In this document: positions 35,219 to 46,305 of the stretch, in pieces
How the letters are laid out: each line of letters opens with the position of its first letter
How positions within the stretch are numbered: position 1 is the first letter of the stretch
Source: Telopea speciosissima
Lineage: Eukaryota > Streptophyta > Magnoliopsida > Proteales > Proteaceae
DNA: 64,000 nucleotides
Assembly (NCBI RefSeq): GCF_018873765.1
Contig: NC_057923.1
Location: 11,854,413 to 11,918,412, forward strand
Direction of reading: 5' to 3'
Program-made: the position numbers and the translations under genes
The notes under the pieces: model-generated
Database searches by the model: none
Told to the model about the DNA's origin: nothing
What the model saw: the letters and a program-made list of their open reading frames with translations, nothing else

Positions 35219-36576
35219 GACTTTTTAACAAATGCCTCTTTTAAAAATACCCATTTGTCCAAATGCCCCCTACAACTTTTCTAATTGCAAACTCCTTCTA
35301 ATTTCAAAACTTTGTATCAATTTAATCCAGTCTAGGTTAGTTTTAGAGGATTTAATGACCAAAATGCCCTTATGATAAAAATCAACCAAAATTAAAAAGT
35401 AAAATGATCAAATTGCCCTCATCGTCCCCAAATAGTTTAGGGTTCAAATTGAAAATCGAAAAAAAAAAAACCCTAAGACCAGAACCGTATGTGAATCCAA
35501 AATGGACTTTCAGATGAACAAAATAACAATAAGTCAATAACCAAGAAGGCCTTAATAACCCGATAAAGCCGAGATTCAATCCTCGAAGGCGAATACGATT
35601 TGATTGTCCGATTGTCAGTCTGGATAAGAGAGACGAATCCATTGGTGATCCAGATGAGACCATTGAAGGCTTGTTGGAATTTGAGAAGATAAACACAGGA
35701 GAGCCGACGAGCGTTCAGACTACGGTCTTTCTCCACCGAAGTATCAGCAAGACCGATAGGACTACCGATCTCAACTGTTGACCAGTTAGGGTTTACAGAT
35801 TCTAATTAAGAACAATGCGTGATTCCTCTCTTTCTCTTTGTTCCAGCATTCCTGAAACTCGTAATTGGGTTGTGGAGACATAGGCAAACGAAGCAATTCA
35901 AGATCTCTTTCTCTTTCTCTTTGTCTGTGTAAGAAGCATTTCAGTCTGTGGGTATATGTGATTCTGTGGAATCCAGTGAACGGAGAAGGAGTGGGAGGAG
36001 AGAGAAACAGAGAGGGAAATTGGAGGGATGCGGTGTCGCTAAATTTAGAAAGAGCCCACCACATTTACCGGGCATTGTTCATTTCTCACGTATTATAATA
36101 CGGTTTTTTCTAATTTTTAAATTTCTGCTAAGAGAAAGTGGTGATTAATGCCTTAATTGGGTGAGAAAAGGTAGCAATAAAATCCAAAGCTAAGCTTTGA
36201 GTTTAGTTTAGTTAAGAAAGAACCACCAAATTTAGCAGATCTGCAAAAAGATGGAGGGAAAGAACAGATTGGATTCAAATACGGTTCTGAACATTTCTGT
36301 TAGGGTTTTTTTCAATTTTAATATAAAACCCTAAATTATTTGGGGAAGATGAGGGCAATTTGGTCACTTTACTCTTTAATTTTGGTTGGTTTTTATCATA
36401 AGGGTATTTTAGTCATTAAATCCCCCAAAACTGACCTCTAATGTTCCAGACTAACAGACTGGACCAAAGTGCTACAAAGTTTTGAAATTAAGGAGAATTT
36501 GCAATTAAAAAAATTGTAGGGGGCATTTGAACAAATGGGTATTTTTTATTTTTTAGGGGGCATTTGTTAAAAACCC
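35219..36576. mobile_element. Long-TIR Mutator-like element, 1,358 bp
   Basis: Inverted repeats of about 265 bp form both ends. They start TTTTTAACAAATGCC and include AATACCCATTTGT and CAACCAAAATTAAA. A perfect 9-bp duplication TATTATTAT lies at 35210-35218 and 36577-36585; it is simple in sequence, so its weight is limited. The unique core (about 35490-36290) encodes on the minus strand a stretch with ARRLSCVYLLKFQQAFNGLI and then RLYRVIKAFLV. This recalls the N-terminal membrane region of cellulose synthase-like C glycosyltransferases. That would make it a Pack-MULE carrying a host fragment, but the resemblance is from memory. No transposase. Confidence 0.75.
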
Positions 36577-36603
36577 TATTATTATTATTATTTGTTTTTT
36601 TTA

Positions 36604-37637
36604 GCGAATTACATGCACCCCTCCTTGTTTTGGAACCAATTACAAAACAACCCAACTCGTTATTTGAACAATTACATCCATACCCATAAAGGTTTACGGT
36701 GTTAGTGAGGTATTAGCTTTGAAATGTAAAGACCATTTTTACCCTTATTATATCTTGAACTAAAATGACAAAATTGAAATACCATTTTTACCCATATTAC
36801 ATCCTCCAAACCTAAGATCCCCAAATTGATTTTCAATTAGGATTTGCTACATACCATCTCCGGCGAAGGTGAAGAAGATAGAACTCTCCCACAGACCTCT
36901 CCTTGCCCAGCAACTCTCTGGTGAATGGTGTACCTATCTTCTTTCTTCTTTTTCTTCTTGACTTCTTCCTCCTCGTACAACTCCGCCCCCACCCCTGCTG
37001 CCGGTCCAGCCTCCCATCCCTGTCCCCACCCATTTTTTTGGTTCCACCATTATTAAACTCCAACGAACTATTCCCCAACCCAAGAAGGGGAACCTATAAC
37101 CTCAAAATGTCCAAGAAATATTTAAAACCTAGATGGGGTACATCTCAAAGACAAGAAAACCATGACAACCCATTTGAGGTGTAGTTCCAATATTTGAATG
37201 ATGATCTGGTCCAAAGATCGATCGAGGTCTCTCCTAGGTTAGCTTTGATGATTCCCAAATTATTGCCCTAATCTAATCGATAAATTAAAAGTAATTAGAA
37301 AAGTAAGATTTCTGGAATCAAGAATTGCATGTTTAAGGTGATAATTAAGTAGCTAGCAAACAACAATTCAGACAGCCCCAAACTTCTGGATGAGTGTAGA
37401 TCCTAGACAGGGCTTTGATTTCCCAAAGTCTTGGAGAATTCAGATTATTGACTCAGGTTTAAATTACATATCAGTATATATTAAACTAGGACATAAAACA
37501 GAGCAGCTGCTGGTTTGATGAAACAGACGGGGCTTACTTATAAACCCCATAATAATCCAGGGGAGGTCCATGTAAATGTCCAAACAACAGAAGGTGTTCT
37601 GTAATTGGTTCAAACACGAGGGGGGTACATGTAATTC
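36604..37637. mobile_element. Second long-inverted-repeat element, about 1.03 kb
   Basis: The ends GAATTACATGCACCCC and, inverted, GAATTACATGTACCCC continue as inverted repeats for about 85 bp (for example AACCAATTACA on both sides). The flanks are T-runs ending in A, so the duplication is not informative. The core includes a Lys/Arg-coding, CTT-rich stretch on the minus strand that I do not recognise. It sits 28 bases from the preceding element and 0.4 kb from the 3' end of the PWWP gene. Confidence 0.6.
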
Positions 37638-38071
37638 TTTTTTTTTATTTGTTGGTGGTTGTTATTAATAAAAAAAAAAATTGCTTGAGAGATGCATAGG
37701 GGGTATTGAAAAAGATTGGTTTCTCTCTTAGAAAACAAGAGAAGGAAAGCTCAGCAGTCCTACAAGGTTTTCTGGTTCAAAGCTTACTTGATATTGCCTT
37801 TGAGACTCTTGGAAAGTGTCAAAGGACTGATGGTGTATTTCCATTACAGAAACTGTAAGCAATTGATTACAGGAAATAGATCACAGAGACTAGCATGCTA
37901 AACGACCCCAAAGAACCAAACAAGTATTCCTACAACTGAGTACATTCATGTTATAGCCACCCTACAAAGGAACAGAGATTCCTACTAACTCTATTCCACA
38001 GCAGCCTAATGGGAATAAATAAAGGAGAACATGGGTAGAAGGCAATGGCTCCATATAATACAGACTTTGAA

Positions 38072-41000
38072 CTAAGACGAGAAAGATTCATCCATTGTGC
38101 TTAACTTATTCAGAAGGCATTTAATCTCACCTTCCAAGTTTGCTTTCACCTTGGGTGATAGTTTGTCTCCTGATTTCTCCAGCATAGATGTCATCATCTC
38201 AAGATTTTGTTTTATAAAAACGAGAGGCGGAGCTTCACCAGCTGCCGGCATCAGCCTCGAAGTAGATGGGTTTACTGAGGGTTCATTGCCTTCAATGAGC
38301 AGAGGGGTTGGTTGCAGATGTGAGCTCCCATCAAGTTCTACTGCCCCAGAAATGGCTGATGAATAGTGAAGACGGTAATTGACCACTGCATGTCCAAAGG
38401 GACTGACCTTTTGGGAACTGTTGAAGGCTTCTTCTGCATCAGAGCTTCTCATGAAGGCAACCCGAGCACAATTTGAATCTCTCAGTACTTCCGTTTCTTT
38501 CTCATTCAAAGATCCAAACCTACCAAATATCGTGATCATATCATCCTTGGAAGGTAAAGAGAATCCCGGGGCAAATGTCAAGAGAAGAGCTGCTGCTGAA
38601 GATTCATCTTTGGTTTCCTCTTTGTTAAGATCCAGCTTCAAACCTGATGTGACAACAACTTGTTGCAATTTACTTTTGGCATTCCGTGAAACAGTTTCCC
38701 CTGCTTTTCCCCTCTTTCTTTTAGATTTTGGTTCAGAAGATGGATGAACTGTTGCCTGGGAAGCTCTGCACTGCTGCTGAAGATTCATCTTTGGTTTCCA
38801 TTCTGTTAAGATCCATCTTCAAACCTGATGTGACACCAACTTGTTGCAATTTACTTTTGGCATTCCATGAAAATGCTTCCTCTGCTTTTCCCCTCTTTCT
38901 TTTAGATTTTGGTTCAGAAGATGGATGAACTGTTGCCTGGGAAGCTCGCACTGCTGCTGAAGATTCATCTTTGGTTTCCTCTTTGTTAAGATCCATCTTC
39001 AAACCTGATGTGACATCAACTTGTTGCAATTCACTTTTGGCATTCCGTGAAACTGCTTCCACTGTTTTTCCTCTCTTTTTTTTAAATTTTGGTTCAGGAG
39101 AAGAATGAACTGTTGCCTGGGAAGATCGCACTGCTGCTGAAGATTCATCTTTGGTTTCCTCTTTGTTAAGATCCATCTTCAAACCTGATGGGACATCAAC
39201 TTGTTTCAATTCCCTTTTGGCATTCCGTGAAAATGCTTCCTCTGTTTTTCCCCTCTTTCTTTTAGATTTTGGTTCAGAAGATGGATGAACTGTTGCCTGG
39301 GAAGCTCGCACAGCTGCTGAAGATTCATCTTTGGTTTCCTCTTTGTTAAGATCCATCTTCAAACCAGATGTGACATCAACTTGTTGCAATTCACTTTTGG
39401 CATTCCGTGAAAATGCTGCATCTGTTTCTTCCCTCTTTCTTTTGGATTTTGGTTCAGAAGATTGATGATCGATTGCCTGGGAAGCTCGCCCAGATGAACC
39501 TGGATTACTCTCCAAGGACTTCCTTCTTTTACCAGTTTGATCAGTTGCCTGGGAAGCTAGCCCAGATGAACCTGGATTACTCTCCAATGACTTCTTTCTT
39601 CTACCACTTTGATCAGTTGCCTGGGAAGCTTGCCCTGCTGCTGAAGATTCATCTTTGGTTTCGTTTTTGTTAAGATCCATCTTCAAACCTGATGTGACAT
39701 CAACTTGTCGCAATTCACTTTTGGCATTCTGTGAAAATGCCTCCTTTGTTTCTCCCCTCTTTCTTTTGGATTTTGGTTCAAAAGATAGATGATCGGTCAC
39801 CTGGGAAGCTCGCCCAGAGGAACCTGGACTATTCTCCAAGGACTTCCTTCTTCTACCACTTTGATCAGTTGCCTTGGAAACTCGCCCAGATAAACCTGGA
39901 TTACTCTCCAAAGACTTCCTTCTACAACTTTGATCAGTTTCCTGCGAAGCTTGCCCAGATGAATCTAGATTACTCTCCAAGGACTTCCTTTTTCTACCAC
40001 TTTGAACAACTAGCTGTTCATAGTTCGATTCATTACAATACACAGAGCTCCTAAATCTGGAAAAGAAACCCTTGAATGTATCAAAACGTTGACTCCCATC
40101 TAGATAAAAAGGATCCAAAGCTATGGTAAGGAAGTCTGAGAACATTTCGTCTATAAATGTATTGTCTTCCACGAAAATATTCTTGTAATTGACACTGTTC
40201 GGTGTTCGAGGGCTTAAGTTACTAGATGTCTTGCGTCGAACACCACTCTCCTTAGAGAGCTTTTTCTGAGAAGTCTGACCACTACACCTTACAGTTGGAG
40301 GGGTCCCAGCAAGCTGATCTGTAGCCCTGCGGATGCATTCCTCTACGGAGGAAACCATTTTATCCTTCGGAGACTCTGTTTCAGAATCCTTTGAAGAATT
40401 CAAGCTTTTGTTTACCCAGATTAGGTCAGTGTAGGGAGGCGACAAGTACTTGCTCTTCTTCCTCATCCTTGGGGAAGAGCTCACCCCAGCTACTTTGGCC
40501 CCCGTGTCATCGTTGTTAATGCTGGAGCTTTCCTTGTCTGCAGTTGGGGGAGATACTAAAAGCTTACTTTTGTTCAGCTTCTTATTTTGAAGACCCATAT
40601 AATCACCAGTTGAATCTTCTGCTGCTATATTAATGTCATCTTCAGAGCTCTCCCTCTTCTTTTTTGAAGTTGAAACCGGTTTACCTGAGAGAATTTCCCC
40701 AGCAGCATCACTCTCACCATTCCGATGTTCAACATCGACTTCACCCGCCAAAAGCTCAGCCATGCTTTTTTGCTTCTTTCTTTGATATAACTTATCATCT
40801 GAAATACCTGGCCACCTCTGAGATGAGGTTTGGCATGGTTTGATGACCCCATGACTTGCTGGTGATGAAAGCCAGTCTACTTCAGTTGGCTGCAAGATTA
40901 ATTCCTCCGTCAGACCATCTACGACGGTTTTATGCATTTCTTCATTTACAGCAAAATCTTCAGTACCAGAGACATCCTCGCCTTCATAGTACATGGGCAA

Positions 41001-42308
41001 TTGCTGGTAACCTTTAGCACGGAAGAAGGCTGACAAACGGCTACGTAACACTGTAAGCTCCAGTATACTATTCACTGAAACAACCTCTGCAAAATCCCTT
41101 AGAAGGGCAAGCAATTCTGCAGGTTCGTATAGAGTGACTGTGAGTTCACCAATCCCACCGTCTGGTACAACTACTCCTTCCCTAATTCCAGCATTAACAG
41201 CCAATGGTCTTGCAATTTGGTTTCGGATTTCCTCTGGTACACAAGTGCAGGTCATCTCCAACTCTACGCGCCTGCCAATCTCATCCACAGCCTCCTCGAC
41301 AGCATTTAGGAAGCTCTTAGAATTGCTTTGATTTGACATAAGTTCAAAGTTCTCCTCAAAAGGCTTTAACTGAGACGGATAACACCAAGCAAAGGTGCCA
41401 TCGCCAAAGTATCCCACCAGCAGACGGTCCCTCCGATGGAACTTTGCAGCATACTTTGATGCATCTGAAGGATCATAGATCTGCCCAGGCCACCATGGGT
41501 GACTTTTAATTTTGGCCCATACAAAATCACCAATAGAGAACTCATGTTCTTGATCATTTGCTACCTGCTCCTCTTCTTCTCCTTCATCTACTTCTTTTTC
41601 TTCCCTGCCTTCCTCACTGTTATTCTTCTTGGTCTCCACCATGGGAACAGACATTCCTGAAATTTCGTCGCCCGGATTTCCTCCATTATCAGATAACAAA
41701 CCCCCTTCCTGCTTAAATTCGGTGTTTTTATCCCCATAGCCCCTCTCACTCGCCTCGCATGAACCATGAGTCTCTACAACAATCGGTTCCCCTGAAAGTT
41801 TAATCTTCGCAGCAGAGTCGCCACCGTTCCATCGCGAAGAACCTTCCTCTCTCGACAATGTCTGGTCACCACTGTCCTTCTCATTTACTGCTAAACTGTC
41901 CACTCCAAGAGTAACATTTCCCTTCACATTCTGGCGAGCAAAACCAAACTCTTTCCCATTCTCTTGGGACTCTGAAGAAGCTGCAGTCATCCGACTTCCA
42001 CCATCTCCGAGCGCATGACCTCCCAAAGTTCCATCTTTCTCCTCCTTGTCGAGCACCGAAGTCACCCCTCCACTCGCATCAACCGTTCGAGCCGTCACAT
42101 CACCGTCCTCACCTTCGATATTGTTAACAGAAACCCTAATACCATTCCCTTCAACTCTGTCCAATGGAATCTCCGACAGCAACTGTGATCCGGTCAGGGT
42201 TTCATTCGAAACCCTAGATCCAACTTTGACGATCCCTTCTACTAAGATTTGAGCTTTAACTGGTTCCAACGCAACACTGCCCTCAGCTAGGGTTTCTGTG
42301 TTTTCCAT
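38072..42308 (-). CDS. PWWP-domain chromatin protein, frameshifted near the C-terminus
   Basis: One uninterrupted frame runs from the ATG ending at 42308 through about 1,180 codons. A second frame continues from about 38766 to the stop at 38072, for about 1,410 residues if joined. A Glu-rich N-terminal region is followed by the PWWP domain at about 256-345 (FVWAKIKSHPWWPGQIYD, with HPWWPG at 270-275), which in this family reads methylated histone or DNA. Long low-complexity Ser/Lys regions and a 60-residue repeat array follow. The C-terminus has an RRM-like fold signature (DMITIFGRFGSLNE, then ARVAFMRSSDAEEAF). PWWP plus a C-terminal RRM-like module is the layout of plant PDP-type proteins, which partner FVE/MSI4-like proteins and PRC2 in Arabidopsis. 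An extra base at about 38766-38767, relative to the neighbouring repeat units, breaks the frame before the RRM-like module. It may be a true mutation or an assembly error. A 288-bp leader intron precedes the start. Confidence 0.88.
38588..39486 (-). repeat. Coding tandem array, five units of 180 bp
   Basis: Within the PWWP gene, five consecutive units of exactly 180 bp (181 in the unit with the extra base) encode 60 residues each. Each contains SEPKSKRKRG, then NAKSELQQVDVTSGLKMDLN and ETKDESSAA. Unit boundaries fall near 38767, 38947, 39127 and 39307. A sixth, more diverged unit lies at about 39634-39812. Shorter units of about 24-26 residues (RRKSLESNPGSSG, SQATDQ) lie at 39487-39633 and 39813-40000. 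The basic KSKRKRG segments could serve as nuclear localisation or DNA-contact patches (inference). Confidence 0.9.
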
Positions 42309-42311
42309 TCC

Positions 42312-42599
42312 CTGGAAAATGTTTCAAAGTATCTCTTAATTTCACCACCAATCTCACATGGATTTCACAATTGTAACAAAATTAAGAGAGAAAAAAACTA
42401 AAAAGAAATAATTATTCTCTTATCTGTTCCGAGGGCTTCGATTTTCATGGAGAAGTTTGGTAGAAATCGTAATAAAGAATCCATTAAAAGTAAGAGAGAG
42501 AAGAGAAGCAACCAAAAACAAAAATTTTCCCTTCAATAAAATACGAGAGAGAGGGGGACGGTAGTGTGGAAAAACGAGAGACGGAAGCAGAGACAGTAC
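42312..42599 (-). other. Leader intron of the PWWP gene
   Basis: On the minus strand, CCTCAG|GTACTG at 42600/42599 and TTTTCCAG|GGA at 42312/42311 define a 288-bp intron ending three bases before the start codon. The leader exon would run from 42600 to roughly 42740. Inferred from splice signals only. Confidence 0.6.
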
Positions 42600-42740
42600 C
42601 TGAGGTCCTGAAGACGAAATTGATGGGTTTTGCTCCAGCGATCCAAACTTCCGTGGAATCTGCGAAGAAATCGATTCATGTAATCAGAGAAAAAGAAGGG
42701 GAGAGGGAATTGGAGCACAATAGAGAGCAGAGACAGAAGA

Positions 42741-43234
42741 ACAGTAGAAATACGTAAAAGGGGGAGTGAAATTAAATTATCGTCGCCTCATATCGCGATA
42801 TATCGACGATAATTGCTGAAAATATTGGAATCGTTAAAGCTCATTATGTGTCTCGTTGTATGTCTTTACTGGTGGTTTCCACGTTTGCAACAAAAAGTAT
42901 TTATTGGGCACATTCATTTAGGATGAGACATTTAAAGCTCGTAGTGTTGGATTGGAATCTGACTTGTATTAGTGTTGATCGTAAATATCAGTTGCATCCC
43001 AATCCAACGGTTGAATTCATTTGCCTGTATTCCAGCGATACCGATAGGTGACCAAATTAGTAAGAGTCATACCGAAGAAAAAATGGGAGTATCGGTATCA
43101 GTCAATATGTTGATTTAAATTCTTGACTGGAGGTGTAGGGGTGTGTCGGTTATTTCGTGTTTCCTGTGTCTAGGCTCTAGCCGTAGGGGTAGTGTGATTT
43201 ACACGATTGAGAGTCTAATCCAACGAAGCAAGGA
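42741..43234. promoter_or_regulatory. Upstream region of the PWWP gene
   Basis: Presumed promoter DNA. It includes a CGATATATCG palindrome near 42795 and a degenerate patch with GATACCGATA/GTATCGGTATC motifs (about 42970-43115). That patch probably derives from a CATGG-group element but has no clear borders. Confidence 0.35.
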
Positions 43235-44143
43235 TAGTTTTGGTCATTTCATAGGTGGGCTCCACTATGAAATGACCAACCCCCTTTGTTTTTTGGTTGT
43301 TTTTGCTGGGCTGAATCCTCCAACTCCCGCCACGATTGGAGGTAAGGGTGTCAATCGGTTCGGTTTCGGGTATTCGGTCTGGTTTCGGTTCGGTTTCATG
43401 CATTATAGGTGTGATCCAAAACCGATTCGATTTTGTACTTGCAACCGAATCCGAACCCTCCCTCGGTTCGATTTAGTCTCGGTTCTATTTCGATTTCATA
43501 AAATGGTTTTCATTCGGGTCTCATTTGGTTTTTACTGCAATATAATTCGGTTCTTGTATATGGTTCCTTTTTTTTAATGGAATGACAATACCATCAAACC
43601 TTCAAATTGACAATACTACTTTGTTTTTAGTAAATTTCAAAATGTCTTGTCGATTAGATATTTGGATCGTTCGGACTTAGGAAAAAATGGAACATTTGAA
43701 TTTGAAAGAATTGTAAGATTAACTTGAAGTAAAAGAGTAAGACTAAAATAAAAGCAATAAAATAGAAAAGGGAATATGAAAAACCAATCGGTTAGAGAAT
43801 TAGAGTTATAATGATAACAATTACCAAAAACCAAATATGGTTTTAATGACTTACTTACTTTAAATCTTTAATTACTTAATTATCTTATTAAATATCTTTT
43901 ACCCAATTAAAAGAAATAGGGTTTGGGGATTAAATGGATATTTGGTTCGGTTTCGGTTCAAATCAATGGTTTTGGACATGAAATCGAAACCGAACCGAAC
44001 CAAATTAATATATCCAATATTTGAACCGAAATCAAATCGAATTAATTCGATTCAGCTCGGCTCGGTTAATTTGGCTCGATTTTGAATTCGGTTTTCGGTT
44101 TCGGTTAGATATTGACACCCTTAATTGGAGGAGAGCCATATCC
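43235..44143. mobile_element. MITE family E, truncated copy split by a hAT element
   Basis: The centre (TTGGTCATTTCATAGGTGGG and its foldback partner ATGAAATGACCA) and the right arm (TCCAACTCCCGCCACGATTGG ending GAGCCATATCC) match the intact MITE at 24370-24573. The left arm is missing. The right arm is interrupted at 43343 by a 781-bp hAT-like element and resumes after it. Confidence 0.75.
43343..44123. mobile_element. hAT-like element, TAAGGGTGTCAAT group, 781 bp
   Basis: The terminal inverted repeats TAAGGGTGTCAAT are perfect. A perfect 8-bp duplication ATTGGAGG lies at 43335-43342 and 44124-44131. The outer zones consist of iterated TCGGTTTCGGTTCGG and AACCGAAACCGAACC. The core is AT-rich and non-coding. 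It disrupts an older MITE, giving a clear relative age. Confidence 0.92.
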
Positions 44144-44356
44144 CCCAAACACAGATTATTTTCCCTATGCACAAATATTTTTACCATTTACTTATTTTAA
44201 ATATTGGACATAGGGAAAAGTTTCTTCAATTGCCTTCTAATAAGGAATCTGTTGAAGGTGAACCTCGTTTTGCCACATGGAAAGAAGATATGGCAATTCA
44301 TATCCAAAAATATCTAGGGAATGTCTAGATTGATAGTTTTGCTCAAATTATGTTAT

Positions 44357-44525
44357 GGGAAAAAGTTTTATGTCCGGGAGTGTGGCCTACACCAGCACTC
44401 TCATGAGTCTATCTCTCTCCTTCCCATATGAAAAGACACCTCTACCCCCTTATTTTAAGCAGGAGAGAGATAGACACATAGGAATGCTGACGTAGGCCAT
44501 ACTCCCGTATAGAAAACTGCTTCCC
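44357..44525. mobile_element. Mutator-like MITE family F, copy 2 (169 bp)
   Basis: The ends are GGGAAAAAGTTTTATG and, inverted, GGGAAGCAGTTTTCTA. A perfect 9-bp duplication TTATGTTAT lies at 44348-44356 and 44526-44534. The same length and arm motifs (CCAGCACTCTCATGAG) occur in the copy at 13480-13648. Confidence 0.9.
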
Positions 44526-44534
44526 TTATGTTAT

Positions 44535-45431
44535 ATACATCTTTATGTATGTCCATGCTATTAAAGGATGGGGGGATGCCAAAACAAAATTTGATAGTTG
44601 GAAATGCATTCTCGCATTCGTTTGGGTATTTTTCAAAATTCAAAAGCGAGTTTCAAATTATCTTTGTTGTGTCACAAACACAAAATCTCTAAAAGTTCTC
44701 AGCATTTGTGCATGTTTCTCCACTCAACAATGGAGTCTTCCTTCTTCACCAATGGATGCTAAAGTTCAAAACCTTAGGTAGGAGTGGAGAGAAAAGAATT
44801 CAAAATTTAATTGTAAATGTACACGAGTGATTTCTCTTCTATCCTTAGCCTCATTATAAAGAGAGGAGAAACTTGAATCTCAATGAGGCCCACTAGACAA
44901 GTGTGGGATCCTATAGGGTGATCCATCTAGGGTTGTTGCCATCCACTTCTTAATTACTAGAATATATTGCAACTTAAGTAATCAGCAAACTATTTACCAA
45001 TTGTTTATCCCTAAGTGGGCGGTAATATAATACCCATATAGTGACTAAAGAATTTACCTCTTGGTCTCTCCGTTTAACAATATCACCTGGCAGATTAATG
45101 AGCATGGACTATTAACATCGTTAAAAACCCTAAGCAGTCGAATATATTTAAGCAGGGTATCTCAACCGTGAATTGGACCTAAAACTTTGATAAATATTTT
45201 TAAATAAATTTATTCAAATAATAATAATAATATTTTAATCCATTTGTAAACGATTTATAAAATTATACCATCAAACTCTGAATTTTATCCAATAGCAGTC
45301 AATGGATTTCCACTTTATATTCTCCCTGTTTGGGAAAGAGTTTCCTTATTGAAAATCTATCTCATTCACAGATGAACATCATAAATTCAGTGCACTGGTG
45401 TTTACCCAAAAAAAAATAAAAAATTCAAGTG
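44535..45431. other. Intergenic stretch, no gene seen
   Basis: AT-rich sequence without recognisable coding or repeat structure. Short reading frames here have no family resemblance I can name. Confidence 0.5.
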
Positions 45432-45436
45432 CATAT

Positions 45437-46300
45437 TGATACATCCAATATTCACCGGGCCAATCAACGACCGCCACGTGTCATAGGCGACCCGCCCCAT
45501 AGCCAAGGGGAACGAACCGGAGTCCCACACCATTCGGGGCGGCCACTACTCGGCGCGCCACACATCGGCGCGGCCTCACCCAGGAGCGGCCTCCTCACCA
45601 GGGCGCGGCCTCCTCACAGCCTCACCCAGCGCGGCCTCACCCAGGCGCGGCCTCCTCACACCTCACCTAGGCACGGCCTCACCAGCGCGCCTCCTCACCG
45701 AGGCGCGGCCTCACCCAGCGCGGCCTCCTCACGCCTCACCGGCGCGGCCTCCTCACACCTCACCCAGCGCGGCCTCCTCACCGAGCGCGGCTTCACCCAG
45801 CGACATCATGGGCACCGAGGTGGGGGCCACCCATCTACGACCCCGATCGTATCGCTAAGACTCATGTCACTACCAGGACTCTAGACCCTTAGAGGTCACG
45901 TCATCCAGACGGATTCAAGCACCAAGGACGTTATCACCACACGCGGATATCTATCCACCAAGGATCCCGATGCCACAAGGACACTCCCTCCCGCGGGAGA
46001 TGGCCAATCAGGATAGAGCCCCGTTACCCAGGGCCTCTATCCACTCAACGGCACAATCGTCAATCAAACGGGGACTCTCCACACCGCCATATGCTACTAT
46101 AAAAGGCAAAGGTACACAACCCCATAGGGGACATAAAAACTCATACTGAATAATCACTATTCATCTGCTTGCGCCAGGAGATCTAACTTTGGCATCGGAG
46201 AGCCCTAGGCGGAACCACACCGGTTCTCTCTGTTGACCCCTTTGGTCCACTTGCAGGTGACGGCACTCGCAGGACCGCTCGACGATTTCTTGACGCAACA
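45437..46300 (+). mobile_element. Solo LTR (probably Ty3/Gypsy), 864 bp
   Basis: It starts TGATACATCC, ends GACGCAACA, and is flanked by a perfect 5-bp duplication CATAT (45432-45436 and 46301-46305). Inside are a GC-rich U3, a TATA box TATAAAAG at 46098-46105 and a GGCATCGGAGAGCC motif downstream. No primer-binding site or internal domain follows, so this is a solo LTR left by recombination. About 45560-45800 is a tandem array of GCGCGGCCTCACCCAG-like units, far richer in GC than its surroundings. Confidence 0.88.
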
Positions 46301-46305
46301 CATAT

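Noticed and set aside
36833-37184. Lys/Arg-rich ORF (minus) as a possible gene
   Set aside because: It lies inside an inverted-repeat element and its basic run comes from a CTT-rich tract.
38766-38788. Tiny intron as explanation for the PWWP frameshift
   Set aside because: No GT-AG pair of workable intron length fits, and the neighbouring units differ by exactly one base.
38097-40054. Plus-strand ORFs of up to 122 residues opposite the PWWP gene
   Set aside because: They are antisense shadows of the repetitive coding array.
44125-44328. 67-residue ORF with RFATWKEDMAI as a retroelement gag piece
   Set aside because: The match to any gag motif is too short, and the 5' part is MITE sequence.
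45429-45884. Open frame of 151 residues rich in His, Arg, Pro and Ser
   Set aside because: It is a translation of the GC-rich tandem array inside the solo LTR; low-complexity and without conserved features.
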